This document shows positions 6,702-13,424 of a DNA stretch of 13,424 bases, piece after piece (position 1 is the stretch's first letter; the number at the start of each line of letters is the position of its first letter). Source of the DNA: Chloroflexota bacterium. Its GTDB lineage: Bacteria; Chloroflexota; Limnocylindria; Limnocylindrales; CSP1-4. Made by a program: the position numbers and the translations under genes. Below the pieces are notes generated by a model, which was not told the origin of the DNA, did not search any database, and saw only the letters and a program-made list of their open reading frames with translations. The stretch covers positions 1-13,424 of the forward strand of contig VGPE01000058.1 in assembly GCA_016875645.1 (NCBI GenBank), written 5' to 3'.

Positions 6702-7735
6702 GGGTTCGCTCCCTCATCTGACGGTGCCGGGGTTGCGGCGCCGATGCGTGTCGCGATGACCGACGGCGCCCGATCGCCAGGCACGTGGAGCGCCCCTGCG
6801 GCGATCACTTCGCGAACCCGCTCGGCCGCGACCGCTGCGGCCGGCTCAGAAGGATAGAGGACCCACAGCGTCGGTCCGGAGCCGGATTGGCCGACCGGCC
6901 GCGCCAGGAGGCGCATGAGCGCGCGGCGGATGAAGACGATCTCCGGCACGACCTGGGCGGTCGCCGCCGCGAGGTCGTTGGCCGAGGCCAGGATTCCGGC
7001 CCGCTCGGCGAGCGCGCGCGTCGAGAGTCCGGACCGCAGCTCATCGGCAAGGTGGTGCGAGGTGAGACGCGAGGAGCCCGTGCCGGGGCGGGCGCCCGCG
7101 GCGAACGCGGCATAGACCGCCGCGGTCGGAACGGCAAGCGACGGCGTGACCAGGAGGATGCCCGCTGCCTCGCCGGTCGGAGCCGGGAGGGACGCCACGC
7201 CCTCGCCGCGGCCGATCACGACCGCCGGGCCGCCGGCGAGGAAGAACGGCACGTCCGAGCCCAGCGCCAGCGCAACGGCACCTCGCCCCTCCGGATCCAG
7301 CTCCACGCCCCAGGCCTCGAGGGCTCCGTCGATCGTGGCGGCCGCGTCGCTGCTGCCGCCGCCGAGACCGGCGGCGACGGGGATCCGCTTCTCGAGCCGG
7401 ACGGCGAGGGCCGGCAGGAACGGCCGCAGATCCCCGTCGCGGGTGGCCTTCGCGCGCCCCCCAAGGCGCTCGCGAAGCGCCGCGAGCGCACGCAGGACGA
7501 GGTTGTCCGCGTCGGGGCCCATGCCCGGGCCGCTGGTCGGCCCGCTCACGTGGAGGCGGTCCGAATCGCCGGCAGTGGGCGCGAAACTCAGCCGGTCGGC
7601 TACTGCGAGCGGGACCATGACGCTGTGGAGGTCGTGAAAACCGTCCGGCCGCCGACCCAGCACGGCGAGGGTCAGGTTCAGCTTGGCGGGCGCCAGCCGG
7701 ACCACCGGCGTCAGGCGGGCGAGGGGGTCGCTCAC
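6698..7735 (-). CDS. ispE: 4-diphosphocytidyl-2-C-methyl-D-erythritol kinase IspE
   Basis: GHMP kinase that phosphorylates CDP-methylerythritol at the 2-hydroxyl with ATP, the fourth step of the MEP isoprenoid pathway. Visible motifs are APAKLNLTL (16-24) with catalytic K18, the glycine-rich ATP loop PVAAGLGGGSSDAAA (119-133), GSDVPFFLAGG (159-169) with catalytic D161, and the C-terminal GSGPT (285-289). At 345 residues it is longer than the roughly 280-300 usual, from a short N-terminal leader, loop insertions and an Ala/Pro-rich tail. I chose GTG 7735 because it forms a GTGA overlap with the rsmA stop, like the other junctions here. An ORF start at 7771 would lie inside rsmA and add 12 unneeded residues. 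The rsmA-ispE adjacency is common in bacteria. The product path leads toward the substrates of the prenyl synthase at 2369-3400. Confidence 0.95.
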   Translation of the reverse strand: MSDPLARLTPVVRLAPAKLNLTLAVLGRRPDGFHDLHSVMVPLAVADRLSFAPTAGDSDRLHVSGPTSGPGMGPDADNLVLRALAALRERLGGRAKATRDGDLRPFLPALAVRLEKRIPVAAGLGGGSSDAAATIDGALEAWGVELDPEGRGAVALALGSDVPFFLAGGPAVVIGRGEGVASLPAPTGEAAGILLVTPSLAVPTAAVYAAFAAGARPGTGSSRLTSHHLADELRSGLSTRALAERAGILASANDLAAATAQVVPEIVFIRRALMRLLARPVGQSGSGPTLWVLYPSEPAAAVAAERVREVIAAGALHVPGDRAPSVIATRIGAATPAPSDEGANP

Positions 7736-8619
7736 ACCGCGGGCGAGATGGCCGCGAGCAACCGGATCCACTCCTCGACCGAGACGGTCTGCGGGCGCCG
7801 ACCGGGCGCGATCCCGACGGCCTCGAGGGCAGCGGACACGCGAGGCGCCGGCATCGGCAGCTGGCGGGCGAGCACGTTGTGGAGCATCTTGCGGCGCTCG
7901 CGGAACGCGGCCTGGACGAGACGCCAGAGCTCGTTTTCGCGCTCGGGCACCAGTGCGGGCGCACCGTGCGGCTCGATCAGCACGATCGCCGATTCGACGT
8001 CCGGCGCCGGCTCGAAGGCATCCGGGGGCACGACCCGCACGATCGCCACGGACGCGTGGTACTGCACGAAGACCGAGAGGTAGCTCATCTTGCCGGGCGG
8101 CGCCGCGATCCGCTCCGCCACCTCGCGCTGGACCATCAGCACGATCCGATCCGGCGGCCGGGGGAGTTCAAGCACCCGGTGCAGGATGGGACTCGTGATG
8201 TGGTACGGGATGTTCGCCACGACGTCGAACGGCGCCTCGATGAGCGTGGCCAGGTCCTGGTCGAGCACGTCGCCCTCGAGCAGCCGCAGGCTGCCGGGCG
8301 CACCGGGCTCCGCGACGGCCCGGGCCAGCTCGTCGGCAAGGGTCATCCGCAGGTACGCGACGAGGCCACGGTCCAGTTCGATCGCGGTGACTGCGGCACC
8401 CGCATCGAGCAGCGCCCGCGTGAGCACGCCGAGACCGGGCCCGACCTCGAGGATGCGCCGCCCGGGCCGTGCTTCGCGGGCGGCGGCGGCGAGGATCGCG
8501 TCGAGGACGTCAACGTCGACGAGGAAGTTCTGCGAGAGGGAATGGCGTGCTCGCAGGCGTGCCGCCTTGAGCGTCTCCCGGACGCGGGCGGGATCGACGC
8601 GAGCGGGGCTCGCGCTCAT
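7732..8619 (-). CDS. rsmA: 16S rRNA (adenine1518-N6/adenine1519-N6)-dimethyltransferase
   Basis: RsmA/KsgA uses S-adenosylmethionine to dimethylate two adjacent adenines in the 3'-terminal hairpin of 16S rRNA, a late 30S assembly step whose loss confers kasugamycin resistance. The 295-residue protein shows the N-terminal SLSQNFL (27-33), the SAM-binding EVGPGLG (58-64), acidic ribose contacts around E81/D83, GDVLD (116-120), the catalytic NIPYHITSP (136-144; NxPY motif), and the C-terminal FRERRKML (239-246) typical of KsgA. Length is slightly above the usual 270. ATG 8619 overlaps the tsaD stop by ATGA, without a visible Shine-Dalgarno, suggesting translational coupling. Its own stop overlaps the ispE GTG. 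Confidence 0.96.
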   Translation of the reverse strand: MSASPARVDPARVRETLKAARLRARHSLSQNFLVDVDVLDAILAAAAREARPGRRILEVGPGLGVLTRALLDAGAAVTAIELDRGLVAYLRMTLADELARAVAEPGAPGSLRLLEGDVLDQDLATLIEAPFDVVANIPYHITSPILHRVLELPRPPDRIVLMVQREVAERIAAPPGKMSYLSVFVQYHASVAIVRVVPPDAFEPAPDVESAIVLIEPHGAPALVPERENELWRLVQAAFRERRKMLHNVLARQLPMPAPRVSAALEAVGIAPGRRPQTVSVEEWIRLLAAISPAV

Positions 8620-9737
8620 CGCCGCGCAAGCGGGAGCGATGGTCGCGCGTCCAGGTCCAGGCCGGCTCGCTCACCGGCGGCAAATCGCCACGCGCCGGCC
8701 GCACCGATCATCGCGCCGTTGTCGGTGCAGAGCGCGGGCGCCGGGACGATCAGCGGAACGCCGGCTTCCACTGCGCGAGCGGCCAGTCGCTCGCGGAGGA
8801 TCCGGTTGGCGGCGACGCCGCCGCCGAGGACGATGGAGCGGGCGCTGGTCTCGCGGGCGGCTCGGATCGTCTTGGTGACGAGGACGTCCAACACGCTCTC
8901 CTGGAAGCCGTACGCGAGTTCGGCCTGTCGTTCCGAGCTCAGCTGGCCGGCGTCGACGGCGGGGACATCGGCGAGGGCCGGCAGGCCCTCGACCTGGCGG
9001 GCGGCATCCACGATCCGCCGCGCGGCGGTCTTGAGGCCGCTGAAGCTGAAGTCGTAGGTGTCACCGAGCCAGGCACGAGGGAAGACGACATCTCGCGCGG
9101 AGGCGCCCGCCGCCGCTCGCATGATCGCGGGGCCGCCCGGGTAGCCGAGGCCGAGCAGGCGGCCGACTTTGTCGAACGCCTCGCCGGCCGCATCGTCAAC
9201 GGTCTGGCCCAACAGGCGGTAGGTGAGGTGATCGCGCATCTCGGCGAGGAACGTGTGGCCGCCCGACACGACCAGCGCCACCAGCGGGAAGACGGGCTCC
9301 GGCCACCCGGCGTCCGCGTCGACCGTCCCGGCGGTTTGCGGGTCACCGGCGCGCTTCGCTTCGCGCAGCCATGCGGCGTAGACGTGGCCCTCGAGATGGT
9401 TCACGCCAACGAGTGGCTTCTGCCATGCGAACGCGAGCGCCTTGGCGAAGTTGATGCCGACCAGCAGCGAGCCGGCCAGCCCCGGACCCCGGGTGACCGC
9501 CACCGCGTCGATGTCGGCCCAGCCGGAACCGGCGCCCTCCATCGCCTCGTCGAGGACGGGCACGATCCAGCGCAGATGTGCCCGCGCCGCGACCTCGGGC
9601 ACGATCCCGCCCGCGGCCGCGTGCATGGCCACCTGGCTCGCCACGACGTTGCTGTGGATCGTCCGGCCGCCCTCGACGAGGGCGATGCCGGTTTCGTCGC
9701 AGCTGCTCTCGATCGCGAGGACGAGCGGGCCGCTCAC
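8616..9737 (-). CDS. tsaD: tRNA N6-adenosine threonylcarbamoyltransferase TsaD
   Basis: Transfers the threonylcarbamoyl group from TC-AMP to A37 of ANN-decoding tRNAs, working with TsaB and TsaE. The 373-residue ASKHA protein has ESSCDETG (10-17), the metal-binding HLEGH (H114, H118), SGGHT (158-162), DDAAGEAFDKVGRLLGLGYPG (181-201), FSFSGLKTA (230-238), GGGVAAN (305-311) and CTDNGAMIG (337-345), with D339 as the third metal ligand. All catalytic positions look intact. It is about 35 residues longer than E. coli TsaD, partly from a loop at about 128-147. GTG 9737 makes a GTGA overlap with the rimI stop and has GGAG 4 nt upstream. TsaC/Sua5, which makes TC-AMP, is not in the window. Confidence 0.97.
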   Translation of the reverse strand: MSGPLVLAIESSCDETGIALVEGGRTIHSNVVASQVAMHAAAGGIVPEVAARAHLRWIVPVLDEAMEGAGSGWADIDAVAVTRGPGLAGSLLVGINFAKALAFAWQKPLVGVNHLEGHVYAAWLREAKRAGDPQTAGTVDADAGWPEPVFPLVALVVSGGHTFLAEMRDHLTYRLLGQTVDDAAGEAFDKVGRLLGLGYPGGPAIMRAAAGASARDVVFPRAWLGDTYDFSFSGLKTAARRIVDAARQVEGLPALADVPAVDAGQLSSERQAELAYGFQESVLDVLVTKTIRAARETSARSIVLGGGVAANRILRERLAARAVEAGVPLIVPAPALCTDNGAMIGAAGAWRFAAGERAGLDLDARPSLPLARR

Positions 9738-10288
9738 GGCCGCTCCGTCCGGCCACCGCCCCCCGGGCCTCGCTGGTCCAGCGCCTCGCGCAGCAGCTGA
9801 ACGCGCTCGAGCATCCGAGCTGAAGCGAGCGGTTCGGTGGTCATGATCAGGGCGTCCTCGTTGTCGTCGCTGTAGTAACGCGGCCGCACGCCCACGGGCC
9901 GGAAGCCGTACTTCTCGTACAGGCGGCGGGCGGGCAGGTTCGAGAGCCGCACCTCGAGCGTCGCCTCGCGCGCCGCGCGCGCCCCGGCGAGGTCCAGGAG
10001 CGCAACCAGCAGGCGCTCCCCGACCCCCTGGCGGCGCCAGTCAGGATCGACCGCGAACGTGGTGATGTGGGCCTCATCGACCATGAGCCACATGCCCGCG
10101 TAGCCGACCACCCGGCCATCAACCCGTGCAACGACGTATTGCGCGAGCCGATTCGTCTCGATTTCGGTGCGATAGGCATGCGCGGGCCAGGGTGTCCGGA
10201 AACTCGCCCGCTCGATGCGATGGACGGCCTCGAGATCGTCGACGGACATGGGCTCCACCGTTGCGATCACGGGCGGCCGCGCGACCAT
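9734..10288 (-). CDS. rimI: Ribosomal protein S18-alanine N-acetyltransferase RimI
   Basis: GNAT-family enzyme that acetylates the N-terminal alanine of ribosomal protein S18 (and possibly other proteins). From ATG 10288 it is 184 residues, with the acetyl-CoA-binding RRQGVGERL (85-93), the LEVR segment with likely catalytic E112 (111-114), and RRLYEKYGFRPVGVRPRYY (121-139) with Y124 as the probable general acid. A 25-30 residue tail, partly Gly-rich, follows the fold. The start is debatable: ATG 10288 has GGGGAGG just upstream but overlaps tsaB by 22 nt. GTG 10270 would give a GTGA overlap like neighbouring junctions and a family-typical N-terminus of 178 residues. The much longer upstream frame is a shadow of tsaB. 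It sits between tsaB and tsaD, a common arrangement. Confidence 0.9.
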   Translation of the reverse strand: MVARPPVIATVEPMSVDDLEAVHRIERASFRTPWPAHAYRTEIETNRLAQYVVARVDGRVVGYAGMWLMVDEAHITTFAVDPDWRRQGVGERLLVALLDLAGARAAREATLEVRLSNLPARRLYEKYGFRPVGVRPRYYSDDNEDALIMTTEPLASARMLERVQLLREALDQRGPGGGGRTERP

Positions 10289-10983
10289 GCCACCTCCCCG
10301 CTGACCGCCCCGACGCCGCGCGGCAGCGTCACGTATTCGGGCACGAGGCGCGCCACATCGTCGGTCTCGCCGCGTGCCGATCGCGCTGCGCCCAGGCGCA
10401 GGAGCGTGGCTGCCAGTCCGTCCCGAGCCGTGATGCCGCGATCGGTCGCCGCGTGCGGGGCACGCCCCTCGAGATCGACCGCCACCAGGACGTCGGTCGG
10501 CGGCAGGGCCGCGTCGTCGCCGGAGACGCCGGAGCCTCGGAGCAGCCGGGCGACCCCGTCCTCGACCAGCACCCGGTCGTGCGGGCCGGCGGGCAGGAGC
10601 AGGGCCCGGAAGCGACCATCGCCGTCCAAGCCGGCGGTCGCGGCGTTCGCGGAGGCGAGCAGCGCTTCTGCGCTCGAGACCCCGACCAGGGGACGACCGA
10701 ACGCGTGCGCCAGCGCCTTGGCCGTTGCAAGGCCGACGCGCAGGCCCGTGAAGGCGCCGGGTCCGGTGCCCACCACGAAGGCTCCCACCTCGGCCAACTC
10801 GACGCCGGCCTCGCCCAGTGCCGCACGGATCGCCGGCAGGAGGTCGTCGCCGTGGCGGTGCCCGGCATGCCAGGTGCGAACCGCCAGCGGGCGCCCGCCC
10901 GCACCCCCGATCGCAACCACGGCGTGCGAGGTCGCGGTGTCGATCGCGAGGCTGGTCACGGCCTCGCTCGTCGACCCGGTCAT
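10267..10983 (-). CDS. tsaB: tRNA threonylcarbamoyladenosine biosynthesis protein TsaB
   Basis: Non-catalytic ASKHA paralogue of TsaD that forms the scaffold of the bacterial TsaB-TsaD-TsaE complex for t6A37 synthesis. The 238-residue protein has an N-terminal phosphate-loop-like LAIDTAT (12-18), the family signature GTGPGAFTGLRVGLATAKALA (72-92), followed by GRPLVGVSS, and a C-terminal PEYVTLPRG resembling the usual PxYLR ending. It lacks the HxxxH metal site of TsaD, as expected. ATG 10983 overlaps the tsaE stop (ATGA). The C-terminal codons carry the Shine-Dalgarno-like GGGGAGG for one of the two possible rimI starts. Confidence 0.94.
   Translation of the reverse strand: MTGSTSEAVTSLAIDTATSHAVVAIGGAGGRPLAVRTWHAGHRHGDDLLPAIRAALGEAGVELAEVGAFVVGTGPGAFTGLRVGLATAKALAHAFGRPLVGVSSAEALLASANAATAGLDGDGRFRALLLPAGPHDRVLVEDGVARLLRGSGVSGDDAALPPTDVLVAVDLEGRAPHAATDRGITARDGLAATLLRLGAARSARGETDDVARLVPEYVTLPRGVGAVSGEVAWSRGRP
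10293..10299 (-). promoter_or_regulatory. Shine-Dalgarno candidate for the ATG start of rimI
   Basis: Minus strand reads GGGGAGG, complementary to the 16S anti-Shine-Dalgarno, 4 nt before ATG 10288. It lies inside the tsaB coding region and so could be chance. It is the main reason for preferring ATG 10288 over the GTG at 10270, which has no such site. Confidence 0.45.
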
Positions 10984-11468
10984 GCGGAATCCACCACCGC
11001 TGCGTCGAGGTACCGGCGGTAGGAGGCGTCGGTCGCACGCAGCGTGATCGCGCGCGGTTCGTCACCCGTGCCGTCGATCCGGACGTCGAGCCGGGCCACC
11101 GGGAGCGCGTCGGCCATCCGCTCGGGCCATTCGACCAGGGTCACACCAGTCGCCTGGCGGTCGTCGACCAGGCCGCCCGCGACGGCTTCGACCGAATCGG
11201 CGAGGCGGTAGAGGTCCTGGTGGAACAGCGGCAGGCGGCCCTCGTACTCGGCCATCAGCACGAAGCTGGGTGAACTGATCGTTTCGGTCACCCCGAGGCC
11301 GGCGCCGAATCCCTTGGCGAACTGCGTCTTGCCGGCCCCGAGCGCGCCCGAGAGCGTGACCAGGTCACCGGGCCGGGCGACGCGCGCCAATGCCGCAGCG
11401 AGCCGCTGCGTGGCCTCGGCTTCGGTGGTGACCACCCGGCGCTCGAGGCCGGGACTGATCGTCGGCAT
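10980..11468 (-). CDS. tsaE: tRNA threonylcarbamoyladenosine biosynthesis ATPase TsaE
   Basis: P-loop ATPase that drives turnover of the TsaB-TsaD complex in t6A synthesis. The 162-residue protein shows the Walker A loop GALGAGKT (41-48), the switch-like SSPSFVL (65-71; SPTF in most homologues), FHQDLYRL (82-89) with D85, and VEWPERM (112-118). All are TsaE hallmarks and the length is typical. ATG 11468 is the first gene of the overlapping run, 54 nt after the upstream gene's stop, with a -10-like TACAGT ending 6 nt before it, so the run probably has its own leaderless promoter. Its stop overlaps the tsaB start. Confidence 0.95.
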   Translation of the reverse strand: MPTISPGLERRVVTTEAEATQRLAAALARVARPGDLVTLSGALGAGKTQFAKGFGAGLGVTETISSPSFVLMAEYEGRLPLFHQDLYRLADSVEAVAGGLVDDRQATGVTLVEWPERMADALPVARLDVRIDGTGDEPRAITLRATDASYRRYLDAAVVDSA

Positions 11469-11474
11469 TCTTCG

Positions 11475-11480
11475 ACTGTA
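11475..11480 (-). promoter_or_regulatory. Putative -10 element for the tsaE-ridA run (leaderless)
   Basis: Minus strand TACAGT, matching TATAAT at four positions, ends 6 nt before the tsaE ATG. The spacing would put +1 at or next to the start codon. No TGn extension and no convincing -35 are seen. The 54-nt gap is the only sizeable break upstream of tsaE, so a promoter here is plausible; readthrough from the upstream pair is the alternative. Confidence 0.4.
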
Positions 11481-11522
11481 CCGGAGGACCGCCCGGCCGG
11501 CGCGTTTCCCCCCGTCGTGACC

Positions 11523-12569
11523 TCAGACGTAGCGCTCGAGATCCGAGAGCGGCACGGCGATCGGCCGGCCATCGCCGAAGCGAACCAGGCCCGCCTCGAG
11601 TCGCACGCCGCCCGGGAACCGCCGAATCCCGGCCGGCGCCACCCAGTGTCCCTCGCGGCCGCCCCACGGACCCTGGCGGACGCGGACCCAGTCGGGCGCT
11701 GGAACCGGCACCGAAATCCCGCCCGGGTCGAAGAGCAGCAGCGGCGGATCGCCCGAAATGGCGACGTCGCGGCCGACGAGCGCGGACAGGACTGCGAGGA
11801 GTGGCGTCGCGACCGGCCGGCGGATCGCGCCGTCCACCACGAGCACGGCGAACGGCGGGACGCGGTGGAGGCTGGCCCGCTGGCGCTCCTCGGAGGCGAG
11901 AAAATCGCGGACGTCCTTCGCGGTCAACGCCGAAACGACGATCCCGCGGATGCCCATCGCCCGGGCTCGCGTCAGCGTCTCCGCGTCAACGCGTGACGCC
12001 ACCACGAGGATCGAGCCCGCCCGGCCCACGTCGAGGCCCGGTGGCCGCGCGTCATCTGTGGAGGGCGCGACCTCGAGTCGACCGCGCGCCGGGGCGCCGA
12101 TGGCCCGGACGCCGGCCAGGCCGTTGCCCTCCACGTCGAGGCGAATGCCGACACCCGGGCGCACCTCGCGCACGATGCCCGCCATCGGCGACTCAAGGAT
12201 GCCACTCGAATCGCCCGTCGCGAGCCGCCACCGACCCCCCGATTTGAAGAGGAGCTCACCCTGGATCGGAGCGTTCGAACGACGGCCGCCGAACCGCCAG
12301 GAGCCGGCGGTGCGGTCCGTCCACTGGGCACCGGTGCGCCTCGCCGCCCCCCGTGGCAGCGCCGCCTCCACCAGCTGCTGCTCGTGCAGCAGCTCTGCCA
12401 GCGGAGCGCCTGCGAGGACGGTCTCGCCGGCCTCGATCATCGGCCGATCGCCGGGCCGAAGCGGAAACCAGATCGATGGCGCCGTGTGGATGAGCGGCCG
12501 CGCCGCGACAAGGCCGATCCCCGGATCGGCGCCTTCCGGGGAGGCTGCGCCACCGAGCTCCTCGCTCAT
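11523..12569 (-). CDS. Unknown-function protein: barrel-sandwich (lipoyl-like) region, Rossmann-like middle, KOW/SH3-like C-terminus
   Basis: Function unknown. The 348-residue product looks soluble, without a signal peptide or membrane segments. Near 36-58 (LRPGDRPMIEAGETVLAGAPL) and 122-144 (SGILESPMAGIVREVRPGVGIRL) it resembles the two halves of a biotinyl/lipoyl-type barrel-sandwich hybrid, but without the modified Lys motif. Residues about 185-280 alternate beta strands and helices (GSILVVASRVDAETLTRA, GIRGIVVSALTAKDV, PPFAVLVVDG), suggesting a Rossmann-like domain. The C-terminus, about 292-348 (VRVRQGPWGGREGHWV, then FGDGRPIAVPLSDLER), resembles a KOW/SH3 barrel. I recall similar proteins beside MutL-like genes in Chloroflexota. 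ATG 12569 is chosen because it overlaps the upstream stop (ATGA); ATG 12587 would add six residues. Domain calls are by eye. Confidence 0.75.
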   Translation of the reverse strand: MSEELGGAASPEGADPGIGLVAARPLIHTAPSIWFPLRPGDRPMIEAGETVLAGAPLAELLHEQQLVEAALPRGAARRTGAQWTDRTAGSWRFGGRRSNAPIQGELLFKSGGRWRLATGDSSGILESPMAGIVREVRPGVGIRLDVEGNGLAGVRAIGAPARGRLEVAPSTDDARPPGLDVGRAGSILVVASRVDAETLTRARAMGIRGIVVSALTAKDVRDFLASEERQRASLHRVPPFAVLVVDGAIRRPVATPLLAVLSALVGRDVAISGDPPLLLFDPGGISVPVPAPDWVRVRQGPWGGREGHWVAPAGIRRFPGGVRLEAGLVRFGDGRPIAVPLSDLERYV

Positions 12570-13424
12570 GCCCCGAGATCGCTCCATGTGGCGTGCTGCC
12601 AGCCGGCAAGTGCCTCCCGCCGGCGCTCCGGCGATCCCGGGATCGCCAGGGGCACGTCGCGCAGGTCGACGAGCAGCCCGCCGAGCCCGCCGCCGACCTC
12701 CAGGGCGAACCGCCGGCCGCGTCCGCCCAGGACGACGCCTTCACGGAACTCCAGTTCGGCGGTCCGGGTCAGACCCGGCGGAAGTTCCACCAGTGCAACG
12801 TGGCCGCCGACGAGGTCGCGGGTCACGGGCGTGGCGCCCGCGTGCAGGATCAGCCGGCCGACCGCGCGCCCCGCGTGGATGCCCTGGGGTACGACGGCGG
12901 TCGCCAGTGGGGCGAGCAGGTCCTCGGCCAGTTCGGCCAGCAGGACGCGGCGCTCACCCTCGTCTTCGATCGTCCCGAGGGGGCCGAGGAGTCGCGCGTG
13001 ATCATAGGCAAGCTGGCTCACGCCGGGCCGGCGAACCAGGTCGAGGATCGCAAGAGCCACCGCGGCCGCGGGCGCCACAGCCCAGGCGCCTCCCGTCACG
13101 AGGACGAGGTCAGGGGCCGGCAGGTCCTCGAAGACGGGCGTGGCCGCAACAAGTCGGCCGAGAGCCCCGCGCGCGGCGGTCAGGCGCAGGACGGCGCCGT
13201 CGCCGTACGCCTCAGCCCAGGGCGCCAGCCAGAGCTCGCGGAGACGATCCCGGAGTCGTGGCCGGTCAACCGCGACGGTCGACCACGCCGCGATCCCGTC
13301 GAGCTGCGCCGGATTCGGCTCCGCCGTCACCAGCCCGGCCTCCGGCACGATCGCGGTCCGCTCGTCGCCCGGACTCGCCGGATGGCCGGGTCGCCGGCCG
13401 GCCGCCGCGCGGAGGCCCGCCGTG
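12566..13424 (-). CDS. MutL/GlmL-family (glutamate mutase L-like) ASKHA protein, C-terminal part
   Basis: Partial: the frame stays open to the window edge, so the N-terminus is missing; 285 residues are visible. By eye it matches the C-terminal half of the GlmL/MutL family, named after a gene beside coenzyme-B12 glutamate mutase and thought to be ASKHA-type. Matching features are an acidic-sugar-kinase-like PDLVLVTGGAWAVAPA segment followed by ALAILDLVRRPGV, LLGPLGTI, the LLAPLATAVVPQGIHAGR strand, GGLGGLLVDLRDVPLAIP, and a final RRREALAGWQ helix. No glutamate mutase subunit is seen nearby, so the name should not be read as function. In other ASKHA chaperones of B12 enzymes the role is reactivation; here that is inference. 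A GTG at 13348 is an internal codon, not a credible start. Its stop overlaps the next gene's ATG, so the two are likely coupled. Confidence 0.7.
   Translation of the reverse strand, partial: TAGLRAAAGRRPGHPASPGDERTAIVPEAGLVTAEPNPAQLDGIAAWSTVAVDRPRLRDRLRELWLAPWAEAYGDGAVLRLTAARGALGRLVAATPVFEDLPAPDLVLVTGGAWAVAPAAAVALAILDLVRRPGVSQLAYDHARLLGPLGTIEDEGERRVLLAELAEDLLAPLATAVVPQGIHAGRAVGRLILHAGATPVTRDLVGGHVALVELPPGLTRTAELEFREGVVLGGRGRRFALEVGGGLGGLLVDLRDVPLAIPGSPERRREALAGWQHATWSDLGA

Noticed and set aside
5050..6759. 569-residue plus-strand frame opposite glmU and ridA.
   Set aside because: Low-complexity Arg/Gly/Asp-rich translation with no family motifs; typical antisense shadow in GC-rich DNA, covering two clear genes.
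6785..8083. 432-residue plus-strand frame opposite ispE and rsmA.
   Set aside because: Arg-rich shadow of two clear genes, without recognisable domains.
7879..9057. 392-residue plus-strand frame opposite rsmA and tsaD.
   Set aside because: Antisense shadow; no domains, and the minus strand carries intact enzyme motifs throughout.
10288..11065. Upstream extension of the rimI frame across tsaB (443-residue frame).
   Set aside because: The extension is out of frame with the well-supported tsaB and is Arg/Gly-rich; GNAT-like sequence begins only after about 10288.
11469..11522. Intrinsic terminator between the unknown-function gene and tsaE.
   Set aside because: CCGG-rich bases could form small stems, but no stable hairpin with a T-tract is seen.

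Overview
The window is a compact, very GC-rich (roughly 70% by eye) bacterial chromosome segment made almost entirely of housekeeping genes. Twelve of the thirteen protein genes lie on the minus strand and read right to left. I see no RNA genes, insertion sequences, phage genes or CRISPR array. The best taxonomic guess is a Chloroflexota lineage, perhaps a Limnocylindria-like uncultured group. This rests on high GC, the alpha2-type glycyl-tRNA synthetase, and a MutL/GlmL-like protein next to a barrel-sandwich/KOW-like protein, a pairing I associate with Chloroflexota from memory. High-GC Actinobacteriota or Dormibacterota are not excluded.

Layout from the right edge. (1) 13424-11523: the C-terminal part of a MutL/GlmL-family protein (cut by the window edge), overlapping by 4 nt a 348-residue protein of unknown function. 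(2) 11468-6312: a very tight run tsaE-tsaB-rimI-tsaD-rsmA-ispE-ridA in which nearly every start codon overlaps the preceding stop. It joins tRNA t6A synthesis (TsaE, TsaB, TsaD), ribosomal protein acetylation (RimI), 16S rRNA dimethylation (RsmA), MEP-pathway isoprenoid synthesis (IspE) and metabolite damage control (RidA). (3) 6311-3425: a 167-nt intergenic region with a recognisable sigma70-type promoter (TTGACA-N18-TACGAT) and a hairpin-rich leader, then glmU (UDP-GlcNAc synthesis) and a CNNM/CorC-type membrane protein. (4) 3400-2369: the only plus-strand gene, a short-chain polyprenyl diphosphate synthase, convergent with the CNNM gene and divergent from recO. (5) 2291-41: recO (DNA repair) and glyS.

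Functionally the window serves translation fidelity (GlyRS, t6A, RsmA, RimI), isoprenoid supply (IspE, prenyl synthase) and envelope precursors (GlmU). Several transcription-unit heads (idsA-like gene, glyS, tsaE and probably recO) have a -10-like hexamer only 6-10 nt before the start codon, mostly with an extended TGn element. This suggests leaderless or near-leaderless transcripts. The least explained part is the MutL-like/barrel-sandwich pair at the right end.
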